A stretch of DNA of 64,000 nt from NCBI GenBank assembly GCA_963836605.1, contig CAWIKB010000008.1, forward strand, positions 1 through 64,000. The letters run 5' to 3'. Origin of the DNA: Bog-473 sp963836605. GTDB lineage: Bacteria; Actinomycetota; Acidimicrobiia; Acidimicrobiales; RAAP-2. The translations under genes were made by a program, and so were the position numbers. Below, piece after piece: positions 43,491 to 51,717 of this stretch. Below the pieces are notes generated by a model that was not told the DNA's origin, made no database searches, and was given only the letters and a program-made list of their open reading frames with translations. How positions within the stretch are numbered: the stretch's first letter is position 1; each line of letters opens with the position of its first letter.

Positions 43491-44053
43491 GCCCGGGACA
43501 CCTCCGCCGGGCATTCCTCGTACCTGGGCTTGGAGCCCAGCGATATGGGGACACTGACGGCGGGTTCGTTCGGCTCCTCGACCACGATCCGGACAATCTC
43601 GGGCGCGGCCTCACTGATGGCCACTTCCACGGCGCCCTGCAGCGTGCCGGCTGAGGACGGACACCCATCGCAGCTCCCGAGCAGTCGCAGCTTGACCGCA
43701 CCCAGGTCGTCGTCGATGCCCAAGAGTTCGACGTCGCCCCCGTGCTGGGCCAGAAAGGGACGCACGGTGACGAGCGCACTTTCCACCCGGTTGTCGAGCG
43801 TGTCGGGATGGATTCCTTGCACCAGGAGGAGGCTGGACACCAGGTCGTCCTCGACAAAGGCGGCAATCAGGCCTGGAGCGTGCTCCTGGGCGAGTTCCAC
43901 GGCCCGGGCGAAGCCGGCACCGTAGAGTTCGGAGACCAGTCGCAGGAGTTCCTCGGCCAGATTGACGGTGCGCGGATCGGCCGTCGAGTGCAATTCGTCG
44001 AGTGCCTGCTCGATCCGATCGCCGGTGGCCCGTAGGTTCTGTGGTTCAGGCAT
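43487..44053 (-). CDS. NifU-like iron-sulfur scaffold protein
   Basis: 188 aa. The C-terminal NifU/Nfu domain is VRPFLAQHGGDVELLGID, then LGSCDGCPSSAGTLQGAVEVAI, with the CxxC ligands. The N-terminal helical part (ALDELHSTADPRTVNLAEELLRLVSELYG) is not the IscU fold. It could deliver clusters to the small subunit. Follows hhyL after 13 bases. Confidence 0.9.
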   Translation of the reverse strand: MPEPQNLRATGDRIEQALDELHSTADPRTVNLAEELLRLVSELYGAGFARAVELAQEHAPGLIAAFVEDDLVSSLLLVQGIHPDTLDNRVESALVTVRPFLAQHGGDVELLGIDDDLGAVKLRLLGSCDGCPSSAGTLQGAVEVAISEAAPEIVRIVVEEPNEPAVSVPISLGSKPRYEECPAEVSRA

Positions 44054-44066
44054 CGCGCCCTATCGC

Positions 44067-45857
44067 TCAGAAGGCCAGGTCGTCGGGATTGGCCACCTGG
44101 GTGGGTGAGTGCAACTTCTTGAGTACCTTGCCCTGGCCCAGGTACATGTGCACTCCGCACGGCAGGCACGGGTCGAAGCTGCGTACCGCCCGCATGATGT
44201 CGATGCCTTTGAAGTTCTCCGGGGAATTCTCCTCGAAGATCGGCGTGTTCTGCACAGCGTCCTCGTAGGGTCCCGGAGTCCCGAAGCTGTCGCGAGGGTT
44301 GGCGTTCCACGGCGTCGGCGGATAAGGGTGGTAGTTGGCGATCTTGCCGCCCTTGACCACCATGTGGTGCGACAGGACACCCCGGACCGCTTCAGTGAAG
44401 CCGCAGCCGATCCCTTCATCGGGTACTTCGAAAGGCTCCCACGTCTTGGTCTTGCCCGCTCGGACATCCTTGAGGGCCAGCTCAATGAAGTCGAGCGCGG
44501 ACGCGGCAGCATAGGCCTGAAAGTACGTACGCGCCCGGTCCCGCTCAATGGTGTTGGACCATTCCGGGACCTTCCACTCCAAGTCCACCGGCCCCTTGAG
44601 CGCGGTCTTGGGGAGGTGGATCTTGACACTGGTCCCCGTGGCCTCGATGTGATCGGTGTGGACCAGGCCCGACAACGCGGTTGCCCACAGTCGGGCGATC
44701 GGGCCGCCGCCGGTGTCGAGGGCCAGGTGGTCCTTCCCGTCGAACCAGCGGGGTGACATGACCCAGCTGTAGTTGCCATCGAAGTCGCGCTTCTGGGGTT
44801 GGGGGTTCGTGTGCTGATTCCAGGGGTGGCGGCGGTCGACCGGGTTGCCCAGAGGGTCCCTGGTGACGAACATTTCCTGGTCCTCCCAGTCGTCGTAGAA
44901 CGAGTGGCCGAGCAGGATGCGGATGCCCAGATTGATCTCCACCAGGTCGTTGGTGACGAGCTTGCCGTCGACCACAATGCCCGGAGTCACGCCCATGGCC
45001 CGACCCCACGTGGTCATGTCCTTGTAGTCGAAGTTGCACACCTCGGGGTCCTGGAAGGCGCCCCAGCAATTGAGCAGGATGCGACGCCTACCGTTCTCCT
45101 CGTAACCCGGCAGGGCCTGGTACCAGAAGTCGAAGAGGTCATCGTGCAGCGGGACCACCCGCTTCATGAACTCCACGTAGCGCTGCAGGCGCGTGTAGTA
45201 GTCGGTGAACAGCTGGAGAGTGGCCGTGGTCCCGACCCCGCCCGGGTACAGCGTGGAGGGGTGGACGTGGCGTCCTTCCATGAGACAGAACATCTCCCGG
45301 GTATAGCGACTGACCTGCAGCGCCTCCCGGTAGAAGTCACCGGTGAACGGGTTGAGCGCCCGCATGATGTCACCGATGGTCTTGTAGCCGTGATCGGCCG
45401 CGTGCGGAGCCTCGCTCCGGTTGGCCTGCTCGAGGACACCGGGATTGGTCTCGGCCACCATTTTCTCGCAGAAGTCCACGCCCACCAGGTTCTCCTGGAA
45501 GATGTTGTGGTCGAACATGTACTCGGCCGCTTCGCCCAGATTGACGATCTGCTCGCCCAGCGCGGGCGGCTTCACTCCGTAGGTCATGTTCTGCGCGTAG
45601 CAAGAGCAGGTAGCGTGGTTGTCGCCGCAGATTCCGCAGATGCGACTGGTGATGAAGTGGGCGTCGCGGGGGTCCTTGCCCTTCATGAAGATGCTGTAGC
45701 CCCGGAAGATGGACGACGTGCTGTGGCACTCGGCCACCTTGCCCTGGCCGAAGTCGATCTTCGTGTAGATGCCCAGGCTGCCGACGATCCGTGTGATCGG
45801 ATCCCAAGCCATTTCCACCAATCCGTTTTTGTCCGCCGAGAATTTCGTGGTGGCCAT
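44067..45857 (-). CDS. hhyL: NiFe hydrogenase large subunit (group 1h, actinobacterial type)
   Basis: Catalytic subunit of an H2-oxidising enzyme. 596 aa. The L1 motif is SRICGICGDNH (Cys74, Cys77) and the L2 motif is SFDPCLPCGVH (Cys564, Cys567, His570). A 26-residue tail follows His570 and should be removed by the maturation protease. The start at 45857 has GGAGG upstream; the longer frame from 46133 is not coding. The extended L1 NHATCSCYAQ and the order SL-NifU match the atmospheric H2-oxidising group 1h; the group call should be checked by phylogeny. Confidence 0.95.
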   Translation of the reverse strand: MATTKFSADKNGLVEMAWDPITRIVGSLGIYTKIDFGQGKVAECHSTSSIFRGYSIFMKGKDPRDAHFITSRICGICGDNHATCSCYAQNMTYGVKPPALGEQIVNLGEAAEYMFDHNIFQENLVGVDFCEKMVAETNPGVLEQANRSEAPHAADHGYKTIGDIMRALNPFTGDFYREALQVSRYTREMFCLMEGRHVHPSTLYPGGVGTTATLQLFTDYYTRLQRYVEFMKRVVPLHDDLFDFWYQALPGYEENGRRRILLNCWGAFQDPEVCNFDYKDMTTWGRAMGVTPGIVVDGKLVTNDLVEINLGIRILLGHSFYDDWEDQEMFVTRDPLGNPVDRRHPWNQHTNPQPQKRDFDGNYSWVMSPRWFDGKDHLALDTGGGPIARLWATALSGLVHTDHIEATGTSVKIHLPKTALKGPVDLEWKVPEWSNTIERDRARTYFQAYAAASALDFIELALKDVRAGKTKTWEPFEVPDEGIGCGFTEAVRGVLSHHMVVKGGKIANYHPYPPTPWNANPRDSFGTPGPYEDAVQNTPIFEENSPENFKGIDIMRAVRSFDPCLPCGVHMYLGQGKVLKKLHSPTQVANPDDLAF

Positions 45858-45861
45858 CGTC

Positions 45862-46926
45862 CTACCTCCAGATCTCTTTGTAACCGGTCGACAGCTGACT
45901 GCCTGGTGTGCGCCATTTCGGCTCGTCGTCGAGCGTGTGGGCGGTGATCTTGCGCAGCCCCCTGATAGCCCCGCCGTACAGGCCGCTGGCCAAGGTCGAG
46001 ACACGGGCACCGGGTGGTTCATCCATGAACGGCATGAATTTGTCGGGGAAGCCCGGCATGGTGCAACCGATGCAGATGCCACCGACGTTGGGGCAACCGC
46101 CGACGCCGTTGATCCATCCGCGTTTGGGGACATTGCACTTCACCACCGGTCCCCAGCACCCGAGTTTCACGATGCACTTGGGTGATCCGTATTCGGTGGC
46201 AAAGTCGCCCTGCTCGTAGTAACCGGCCCGGTCGCAGCCCTCGTGGACCGTGCTGCCGAACAGCCACTGCGGACGAAGGGAATCGTCCAGGGGGATCATC
46301 GGTGCCTGCCCGGTGGCCTGGTACAGCAGATACAGAATCGTCTCGGAAAGGTTGTCCGGGTGGGTCGGGCACCCCGGGACGCACACGATGGGAATGCCGG
46401 CCTTGGACTTCCAACTCCAACCCAGGTAGTCGGGCACCCCCATGGCGCCCGTTGGGTTCCCGGCCATGGCATGAATGCCGCCGTAACAGGCACACGTGCC
46501 CGCACAGAGCACGACGAGCGCCTTGGGCGCCAGACGGTCGAGCCACTCGCTGGTGGTCATGGGCTGGTCGGTGTCGGGATTGTTCCCGAACCCGCACCAG
46601 TACCCCTCTTTCTTGATGGCTTCATTGGGGATCGATCCCTCGACGACAAGGACGAATGGATCGAGCTCACCACGATCGGCCTTGAAGAACCACTCGAGGA
46701 AGTCGTCTTGACCGCCGGCAGGGCCGCATTCGAAGTCGATGAGCGGCCAGTGCACCGCAATCTTCGGCAGCCCAGGGAGGGCCCCGAGGGCTATTTCCTC
46801 GATGCTGGGCTGGGTGGCCGCGGTCAACGCGACCGAGTCACCGTCGCAGCTGAGACCGGCATTGATCCATAGGACGTGCACGACGGCCTCGTCCGGCGGA
46901 GCTTCAGTAACCGTCAAAGGACCCAC
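45862..46926 (-). CDS. hhyS: NiFe hydrogenase small subunit (group 1h)
   Basis: Iron-sulfur subunit, about 354 aa. INAGLSCDGDSVALTA (21-36) has the proximal-cluster Cys followed by an Asp; in the actinobacterial-type enzyme this cluster is known to use three Cys and one Asp. CAGTCACYGGIHAMAGNPTGAMG, GCPTHPDN, HEGCDRAGYYEQ, CKLGCWGPVVKCN-type segments and VGGICIGCTMPGFPDKF follow. There is no Tat signal, as in group 1h. GTG 46926 is the likely start. First gene of the minus arm. Confidence 0.94.
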   Translation of the reverse strand: MGPLTVTEAPPDEAVVHVLWINAGLSCDGDSVALTAATQPSIEEIALGALPGLPKIAVHWPLIDFECGPAGGQDDFLEWFFKADRGELDPFVLVVEGSIPNEAIKKEGYWCGFGNNPDTDQPMTTSEWLDRLAPKALVVLCAGTCACYGGIHAMAGNPTGAMGVPDYLGWSWKSKAGIPIVCVPGCPTHPDNLSETILYLLYQATGQAPMIPLDDSLRPQWLFGSTVHEGCDRAGYYEQGDFATEYGSPKCIVKLGCWGPVVKCNVPKRGWINGVGGCPNVGGICIGCTMPGFPDKFMPFMDEPPGARVSTLASGLYGGAIRGLRKITAHTLDDEPKWRTPGSQLSTGYKEIWR

Positions 46927-46970
46927 CCCCAATCTGCAGCCGCGCGGGAGTGTGCGGCTCTCATCAGTGG

Positions 46971-46993
46971 TACAGGATGTTGCACCTCCTGTA
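46971..46993. promoter_or_regulatory. Inverted repeat in the hydrogenase-padR divergent promoter
   Basis: TACAGGA at 46971-46977 is the exact reverse complement of TCCTGTA at 46987-46993, with a 9-base spacer. It lies 45 bases upstream of hhyS and 83 bases upstream of the PadR-YceI start, so it could control both arms. Confidence 0.65.
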
Positions 46994-47006
46994 AATGAGT
47001 GTCTTT

Positions 47007-47038
47007 TGCACCGCCGATCTTCTGCACCGCCGATCTTC
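47007..47038. repeat. Two perfect 16-base direct repeats in the divergent promoter
   Basis: TGCACCGCCGATCTTC occurs at 47007-47022 and again directly at 47023-47038. Tandem sites next to an inverted repeat suggest cooperative binding of a regulator, or a recent duplication. Confidence 0.6.
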
Positions 47039-47075
47039 GGAATCGCGATTGACACTTCGACGGCGCGAGGCAAGG

Positions 47076-48155
47076 ATGAAAACGCCCATGGAACGCAGCA
47101 CTCCAGCCGCCGAGGCGGAGGGTGGAGCCTCGCGCTTTGAACTGGCGCCACCGCGCCGATTCGTCTTGCCGGCCATCCTCCTCCTGCTGTCGGAGCAACC
47201 GGGGTATGGCTATGGGCTGGTGCCCCGTCTGAAGGAGTTCCACTTCGGACACGTCGATCGCCCGGCGGTCTATCGAGCCTTGGCGCAGCTGGAGCAGGAC
47301 GGGCTCGTCGAAGCTTCGTCGCAGAATCCGACAGCGGGGCAGTCCCGCCGCGTCTATGCGGTGACCCCACTCGGGGAGCGAGTGCTGCGGGTCTGGATGG
47401 GTGTCATCAAGGAAGAGCACGAGTACCTCGGACAAGCCCTTCGCCGCTATCAAGCCACCGGAACGGTCGATGCCGTGCTGGCCGAGGTTGAAGGGGGGTG
47501 GTCGTCGGCCCTCGGGGTGGGCTGGTCCCCCGTGTCCTCAACCTCGGGCGGGCGACGTCGCCTCATCTCGGCGGATTCGGAATGGGGCGGCCACTCACCC
47601 GATCCGGTCAGCGAACCGACCCCCGCCGGGGGCGTCGAGCCGCAGCCGGCAAACTTCCGGCTGGTACCTGAGCGCTGTGCCGTGCTGATCGAGGTCCGCT
47701 CGACAGTTGGACCGATCAGTTTCGGCACTATCGATGTCTCCGGCACCATTGAGGCCCACGTCGATGGGGTGTTGCACACCGACATACGCCCCACCGGCCA
47801 GCTCACCATTGACATGAGGGGCCTGAATTCCGGCAACCGTTTCTACGACGCCGAGCTCCTCCGCCGCATCGATGCCCGTCGCTTCCCCACCGCGAACGTG
47901 CAGCTGCGCGAATGCACCACGAGCGGCCCCGGTTCCCGCTACCGCCTGGCGGGCGAGCTCACCTTCCACGGCGTGACCCGGCCCGCTGAGGGATCGGTCA
48001 CTGTGGAAGTGAAGTCCGATCGCAGATTGATCATCACGGGTGAGCAGGTCTTCGACATCCGTGACTTCGCCGTGCCCTCACCAACCGTGCTCATGCTCCG
48101 TATCTACCCCGACGTTCGGGTCCGCCTCCACGCCGAGGCAGAGATAGCGAGTTAG
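47076..48155 (+). CDS. PadR-family regulator fused to a YceI domain
   Basis: 359 aa. Residues 27-135 form a PadR winged helix (RFVLPAILLLLSEQPGYGYGL, RPAVYRALAQLEQDGLVEASS, SRRVYAVTPLGERVL). A proline/serine linker follows, and residues 192-355 form a YceI lipid-binding barrel (RSTVGPISFGTIDVSGTIEAHVDGVL, LNSGNRFYDAELLRRIDARRFPTANV, VFDIRDFAVPSPTVLML). This is an unusual fusion: the YceI part could sense a lipid or quinone and change DNA binding. Divergent from hhyS and first gene of the plus arm. ATG at 47076 with GAGGCAAGG upstream. Confidence 0.88.
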   Translation: MKTPMERSTPAAEAEGGASRFELAPPRRFVLPAILLLLSEQPGYGYGLVPRLKEFHFGHVDRPAVYRALAQLEQDGLVEASSQNPTAGQSRRVYAVTPLGERVLRVWMGVIKEEHEYLGQALRRYQATGTVDAVLAEVEGGWSSALGVGWSPVSSTSGGRRRLISADSEWGGHSPDPVSEPTPAGGVEPQPANFRLVPERCAVLIEVRSTVGPISFGTIDVSGTIEAHVDGVLHTDIRPTGQLTIDMRGLNSGNRFYDAELLRRIDARRFPTANVQLRECTTSGPGSRYRLAGELTFHGVTRPAEGSVTVEVKSDRRLIITGEQVFDIRDFAVPSPTVLMLRIYPDVRVRLHAEAEIAS

Positions 48156-48196
48156 AGAGTTAGAGAGTTAGAGAGTTAGAGAGTTAGAGAGTTAGA
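48149..48196. repeat. Six perfect 8-base tandem repeats between padR-yceI and the next gene
   Basis: Six copies of GAGTTAGA, starting in the last codons of the PadR-YceI gene and ending directly before GGAGG of the next gene. Slippage would change the distance from the upstream stop to the downstream ribosome binding site, and would change the end of the regulator frame. Confidence 0.85.
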
Positions 48197-48205
48197 GGAG
48201 GTCCG

Positions 48206-48463
48206 ATGAGGAATGTCCTGATGGCCCTGGTAGTCGGCTATATCGTCGGCGCCAAGACAGGAGGCAAGGAGCTTGACGAGCTCGGTCGATCGGTCACCGC
48301 CCTCTTGGGGACGGACGAGTTCGCCGAAGTGGTCGAATCAGGACGGGCTCAGGTGGGAAGCACACTTCGGCAGCTGGCATCCATGGTTGAAGGTGAGCAC
48401 GCCGTGCCCAACGCGGGGGGCGATCTGGTAGCCAAGGTCAGGAGCCTCGTGGGACCCGATTGA
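48206..48463 (+). CDS. Small YtxH-like protein
   Basis: 85 aa. A hydrophobic N-terminus MRNVLMALVVGYIVGAKTGG followed by an acidic helix (DELGRSVTALLGTDEFAEVVESG). Related in form to the small protein at 39059-39292. GGAGG lies 5 bases before the ATG. Its end overlaps the PAS gene on the other strand. Confidence 0.7.
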   Translation: MRNVLMALVVGYIVGAKTGGKELDELGRSVTALLGTDEFAEVVESGRAQVGSTLRQLASMVEGEHAVPNAGGDLVAKVRSLVGPD

Positions 48464-49310
48464 CGCGGTCGAGGATCCCGTCGGTGAGGGCCTGACCGAT
48501 TCCCCGTAGTCCCACCGCCGTGCCAGCTGACCCGAAGGTGGGTTGCGCCCGGACCTGGACCACGTGCTCGTCACCATGAGAACCGATGACCCGATACTCG
48601 CCGTTGAACGGCCGTCCCGAATCGACCGACTCCATCATGGCGGCCCGGAGGGGATCGCGGTCGTCGGGGTGCACCAACGCGAGGTACGACTCGAAGGTGC
48701 CGTCGAAGTCCAAGGGGTCAACACCGTGGATGCGGTGGAACTCGGCGCTCCATTGGACCGCTCCCGTTCGCAAATCCCAGAGCCAACTGCCGATATGCGC
48801 CAGCGTTTCTCCCTCCACCATGCGAGCGTCCACCTCAGCCAGGGTCGCCTGGGCCACGTGCTGTTCGGTGACATCTCGGACGATGACAACCGAACCAACG
48901 GAGGCGCCGCCCTCATCGAGCACGGGGCAGAGCGAAAGAGAGACAGGCTGCGGCATGCCGTCGGGGCGGAGGACTTCCGTTTCAAAGTGCCTGATCCGGT
49001 CTCCGGCCAAGGCCGCCGCGACGACGACTTGCACTTCTTTGCTCAGGTGGCTGGGAAAGAGAACGTCAATCGGGCCATTCGTCACCTCTTCGGCTGAGCG
49101 CCCGAAAATCCTCTCCGCCGTGACGCTCCAGCTGGCCACCCTCCGACCGACATCACAGGTGAAGATGGCGTCGTCTGACATCTCGATGATGGCCCGGAGC
49201 ATCGCCGCGGGAGCGAACTCACCTGCCGTCACGATCTGCTGTCCACTGCAAGGGCACCCATACCGCTCCCGTTCGTTATCGGCGTTGCGGAGTTGTGTTG
49301 TGTCTTCCAC
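48438..49310 (-). CDS. PAS-domain sensor without output domain
   Basis: 290 aa with two PAS domains: about 30-160 (MLRAIIEMSDDAIFTCDVGRRVASWSVTAERIFG, GSVVIVRDVTEQH) and about 165-280 (IGSWLWDLRTGAVQWSAEFHRIHGVDPLDFDGTFESYLALVHPDDR). No kinase, HTH or GGDEF follows before the stop, so it is either truncated, a sensor partner for another protein, or lost its output. An N-terminal CPC segment (YGCPCSGQ) may bind metal. It is convergent with the hydrogenase plus arm. Confidence 0.82.
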   Translation of the reverse strand: MEDTTQLRNADNERERYGCPCSGQQIVTAGEFAPAAMLRAIIEMSDDAIFTCDVGRRVASWSVTAERIFGRSAEEVTNGPIDVLFPSHLSKEVQVVVAAALAGDRIRHFETEVLRPDGMPQPVSLSLCPVLDEGGASVGSVVIVRDVTEQHVAQATLAEVDARMVEGETLAHIGSWLWDLRTGAVQWSAEFHRIHGVDPLDFDGTFESYLALVHPDDRDPLRAAMMESVDSGRPFNGEYRVIGSHGDEHVVQVRAQPTFGSAGTAVGLRGIGQALTDGILDRVNRVPRGS

Positions 49311-49524
49311 CTCTCATTGCACGAAGCGTAGGTGTCCCAGGAGCGGCGCGCCCTCGCTGCGTTTCGCACAGAGCCGAGGTTGGCGAAGGGATGGGGGTCG
49401 ATGGTGAAATCCATCGGAATCTTGGCCACCTTGGCCTGGCCGCCGGCAATTGAGAGGCGGCGGCCTCGGCGTGACCGGGGTGCAGAGTCCACCGTCGGTA
49501 TGCTGCAAAACGGAGGGTCAGACC

Positions 49525-49863
49525 GTGCATGAGCTTTCCCTGTGCGATGCCATAGTAGGGACCACCCTGCAACATGCCGACGGTCGTGAGGTACGACAGG
49601 TCACGGTTCGGATCGGTCACCTCCGGCAAGCGGTGCCGGACGCGCTGCAGTTCGGATGGGAACTGCTGACCGAATCCACCGCCCTGAAAGGGGCCAAGCT
49701 CGTGATCGAGCAGGTCCCGGCCACGGTGGCCTGCGTTGGGTGCGCCGCCGAGACGACGCTGGAAATGCCGATCCTCGTCTGCGGCGTCTGCGGTAGCTTC
49801 GATGTGAGGCTCCTCACGGGCGAGGAATTCCTCATTGTTTCGATGGACGTTGCGGAGGTTTAG
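49525..49863 (+). CDS. hypA: Hydrogenase/urease nickel incorporation protein HypA
   Basis: 112 aa. GTG at 49525 gives MHELSLCDAIVG, with His2 that binds nickel, and a zinc loop with CVGC and CGVC pairs. CGGAGGG lies before the start. It pairs with HypB three bases downstream to load nickel into the large subunit. Confidence 0.94.
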   Translation: MHELSLCDAIVGTTLQHADGREVRQVTVRIGHLRQAVPDALQFGWELLTESTALKGAKLVIEQVPATVACVGCAAETTLEMPILVCGVCGSFDVRLLTGEEFLIVSMDVAEV

Positions 49864-49865
49864 AC

Positions 49866-50636
49866 ATGGGTCGGATCCACGTGCACCCAGACGGCACTGC
49901 TGATCTCCACGTCCATGATGATGAACATCATCGGCAGCACGCCCACGCTGTGGGCGACCATTCCGGCTACGCCGAGACCGGGACGACCCGGGTCACCATT
50001 TTGGAGGACCTCCTCTCGGAGAACGACCGGGTGGCCGATGCGAATGGCCTCGATTTGGAGGCGGCCGGAGTCAGAGCCGTCAATTTGATGTCGTCACCCG
50101 GCGCGGGCAAGACGACCCTGCTCAAGCGCACACTGGCGCGTATCGGGGGCACGGTTCGGACGGGGATCCTCGAGGGGGACATCGCCACCAGCTTCGACGC
50201 GGATGAGCTCGAAGGCGCAGGGGCTGCGGCCATTTCCCTGGTCAATACAAGCGCCGGGTTCGGCGGTGAGTGTCATCTCGATGCCGTGATGGTGCGGTCA
50301 GGTTTGACTCGGTTGCCTCTCGAAGACCTTGAGCTGCTCATCATCGAGAACGTGGGGAACCTCGTGTGCCCGGCCGAGTTCCGGGTGGGAGAGCAGGCCA
50401 GGGCGATGGTCTATGCCATCACCGAAGGAGAGGAAAAGCCGCTCAAGTACCCAGTCATGTTCCGTGCTGCCGAGGTAGTCGTCGTGAACAAGATGGACCT
50501 CCTGCCGCACCTTGATTTTGACCTCGACACCTTCTTGTGCAATCTGAATTCGGTCAATCCCTCGGCTCAGGTGATCCAGGCCAGTGCCCGTAGCGGCGCG
50601 GGGATCGACGAGTGGTGCTCCTGGTTGACCGGATAA
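49866..50636 (+). CDS. hypB: Hydrogenase nickel incorporation GTPase HypB
   Basis: 256 aa. A histidine-rich N-terminus (HVHDDEHHRQHAHAVGDHSG) can store nickel. The SIMIBI GTPase follows: NLMSSPGAGKTTLLKRTL (P loop), ILEGDIATSFDADEL, GFGGECHLDAVMV (metal site), IIENVGNLVCPAEF and VVNKMDLLPHL. Separated from hypA by 2 bases. Confidence 0.96.
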   Translation: MGRIHVHPDGTADLHVHDDEHHRQHAHAVGDHSGYAETGTTRVTILEDLLSENDRVADANGLDLEAAGVRAVNLMSSPGAGKTTLLKRTLARIGGTVRTGILEGDIATSFDADELEGAGAAAISLVNTSAGFGGECHLDAVMVRSGLTRLPLEDLELLIIENVGNLVCPAEFRVGEQARAMVYAITEGEEKPLKYPVMFRAAEVVVVNKMDLLPHLDFDLDTFLCNLNSVNPSAQVIQASARSGAGIDEWCSWLTG

Positions 50637-50654
50637 CAGGGATGCGCCAGGTGG

Positions 50655-51173
50655 TCAGCCCAAGTCCCGTGCCGTGAAGAGTGAAATGACCGAACAGCCA
50701 ATTGCATCAAGCTCTGCGTGGTCGCCACTACTTCGATCAATGATGCACAGTACCGACTCGACAAGAGCCCCTCGGTTGCGAAGTTCGGTGGCCGACGTTG
50801 CCGCCTGACCCCCGGTTGTGATCACGTCTTCTACGACGAGCACTCTTCGCGCAGCAACCCCGGCGCCCTCGGCGACCTTCGCAGTGCCATACGGCTTCGC
50901 CTTCTTGCGGACAAAGGCAGTCGGAATGCCGGTGTCCAACAAAATTGCGGTTGCGACGGGGACGCCACCAAGTTCGAGTCCGGCCAGCACTTCGGTGCGA
51001 TCGGGGACCAACTTCGCCGCATGTCGCGCCACCTCGGCGAGGAGAAACGGGTCGGCCTCGAAGAGGTACTTGTCGAAATAGGTCGTCGAGACCGAGCCAG
51101 ACCGAAGGGTGAACTGACCCGTGAGCCGACATGCCTCGCCCACCTCGCGGGTGAGCGACTGACGATCGAGCAC
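50655..51173 (-). CDS. pyrE: Orotate phosphoribosyltransferase
   Basis: 172 aa. Makes orotidine 5'-phosphate in pyrimidine synthesis. FTLRSGSVSTTYFDKYLFEADP and the PRPP loop RVLVVEDVITTGGQ are diagnostic. It is divergent or convergent with pyrF, which lies 0.5 kb away. GNAT gene lies upstream on the same strand. Confidence 0.93.
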   Translation of the reverse strand: MLDRQSLTREVGEACRLTGQFTLRSGSVSTTYFDKYLFEADPFLLAEVARHAAKLVPDRTEVLAGLELGGVPVATAILLDTGIPTAFVRKKAKPYGTAKVAEGAGVAARRVLVVEDVITTGGQAATSATELRNRGALVESVLCIIDRSSGDHAELDAIGCSVISLFTARDLG

Positions 51174-51212
51174 CGGGCCACTATGCCACCCACGGTCCCA
51201 CGTGCGAGAGGA

Positions 51213-51626
51213 TCAACCTCTCACGAATCGGAGTCGATGGAACTGCTCCTCCCATCCGCTTGCCTGCCAGAAGCCCACCGCCACCGGCTCCGTCCCGACC
51301 ACGATGGCCTGCCGGCGGACTGCTCCTTCCGCAGCGAGCCGGGATTCGGCTTCGGTGAGAAGCCGGCTCCCCAGCCCCTGGCGGCGGTGGGCCGGAGCCA
51401 CGACCAATCGATAGACCGAACCTCTCCATCCATCCCATCCCGCGATCACCGAGCCGACAAGCTGACCGTTGTCTTCGGCAACGATCAGCGCTCCCGGGTC
51501 ATGGGCGACGAGTTTCCCGAGGCTCTCCACGTCGTCGGTGTGGGTCGGCTCGGCATCACTCTCGGCCCAGAGCAGGAGGACGGACTCGACATCTGATCGT
51601 TGACCCGTTCGAAGTATGCAGCCCAT
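51213..51626 (-). CDS. GNAT-family N-acetyltransferase
   Basis: 137 aa. RLVVAPAHRRQGLGSRLLTEAE is the acetyl-CoA binding motif A; VAEDNGQLVGSVIAGWDG precedes it. FWQASGWEEQFHRLRFV is the typical end. Substrate unknown. It lies between pyrE and pyrF. Confidence 0.9.
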   Translation of the reverse strand: MGCILRTGQRSDVESVLLLWAESDAEPTHTDDVESLGKLVAHDPGALIVAEDNGQLVGSVIAGWDGWRGSVYRLVVAPAHRRQGLGSRLLTEAESRLAAEGAVRRQAIVVGTEPVAVGFWQASGWEEQFHRLRFVRG

Positions 51627-51717
51627 TGAGGAAGGTTAGGAGAACGGGTCGGGCGTGGCTCAGGCAATCTCTCCAGGATCTCGGCTCGCACACCCCCGCT
51701 CGGCCATACTTAGGAAC

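Noticed and set aside
45858..46133. Extended N-terminus for the hydrogenase large subunit
   Set aside because: This part overlaps the small subunit gene out of frame and lacks family residues; the ATG at 45857 has a ribosome binding site and begins the conserved part.
48149..48196. Possible CRISPR array from the regular repeats
   Set aside because: The unit is 8 bases and has no spacers; it is a simple tandem repeat.
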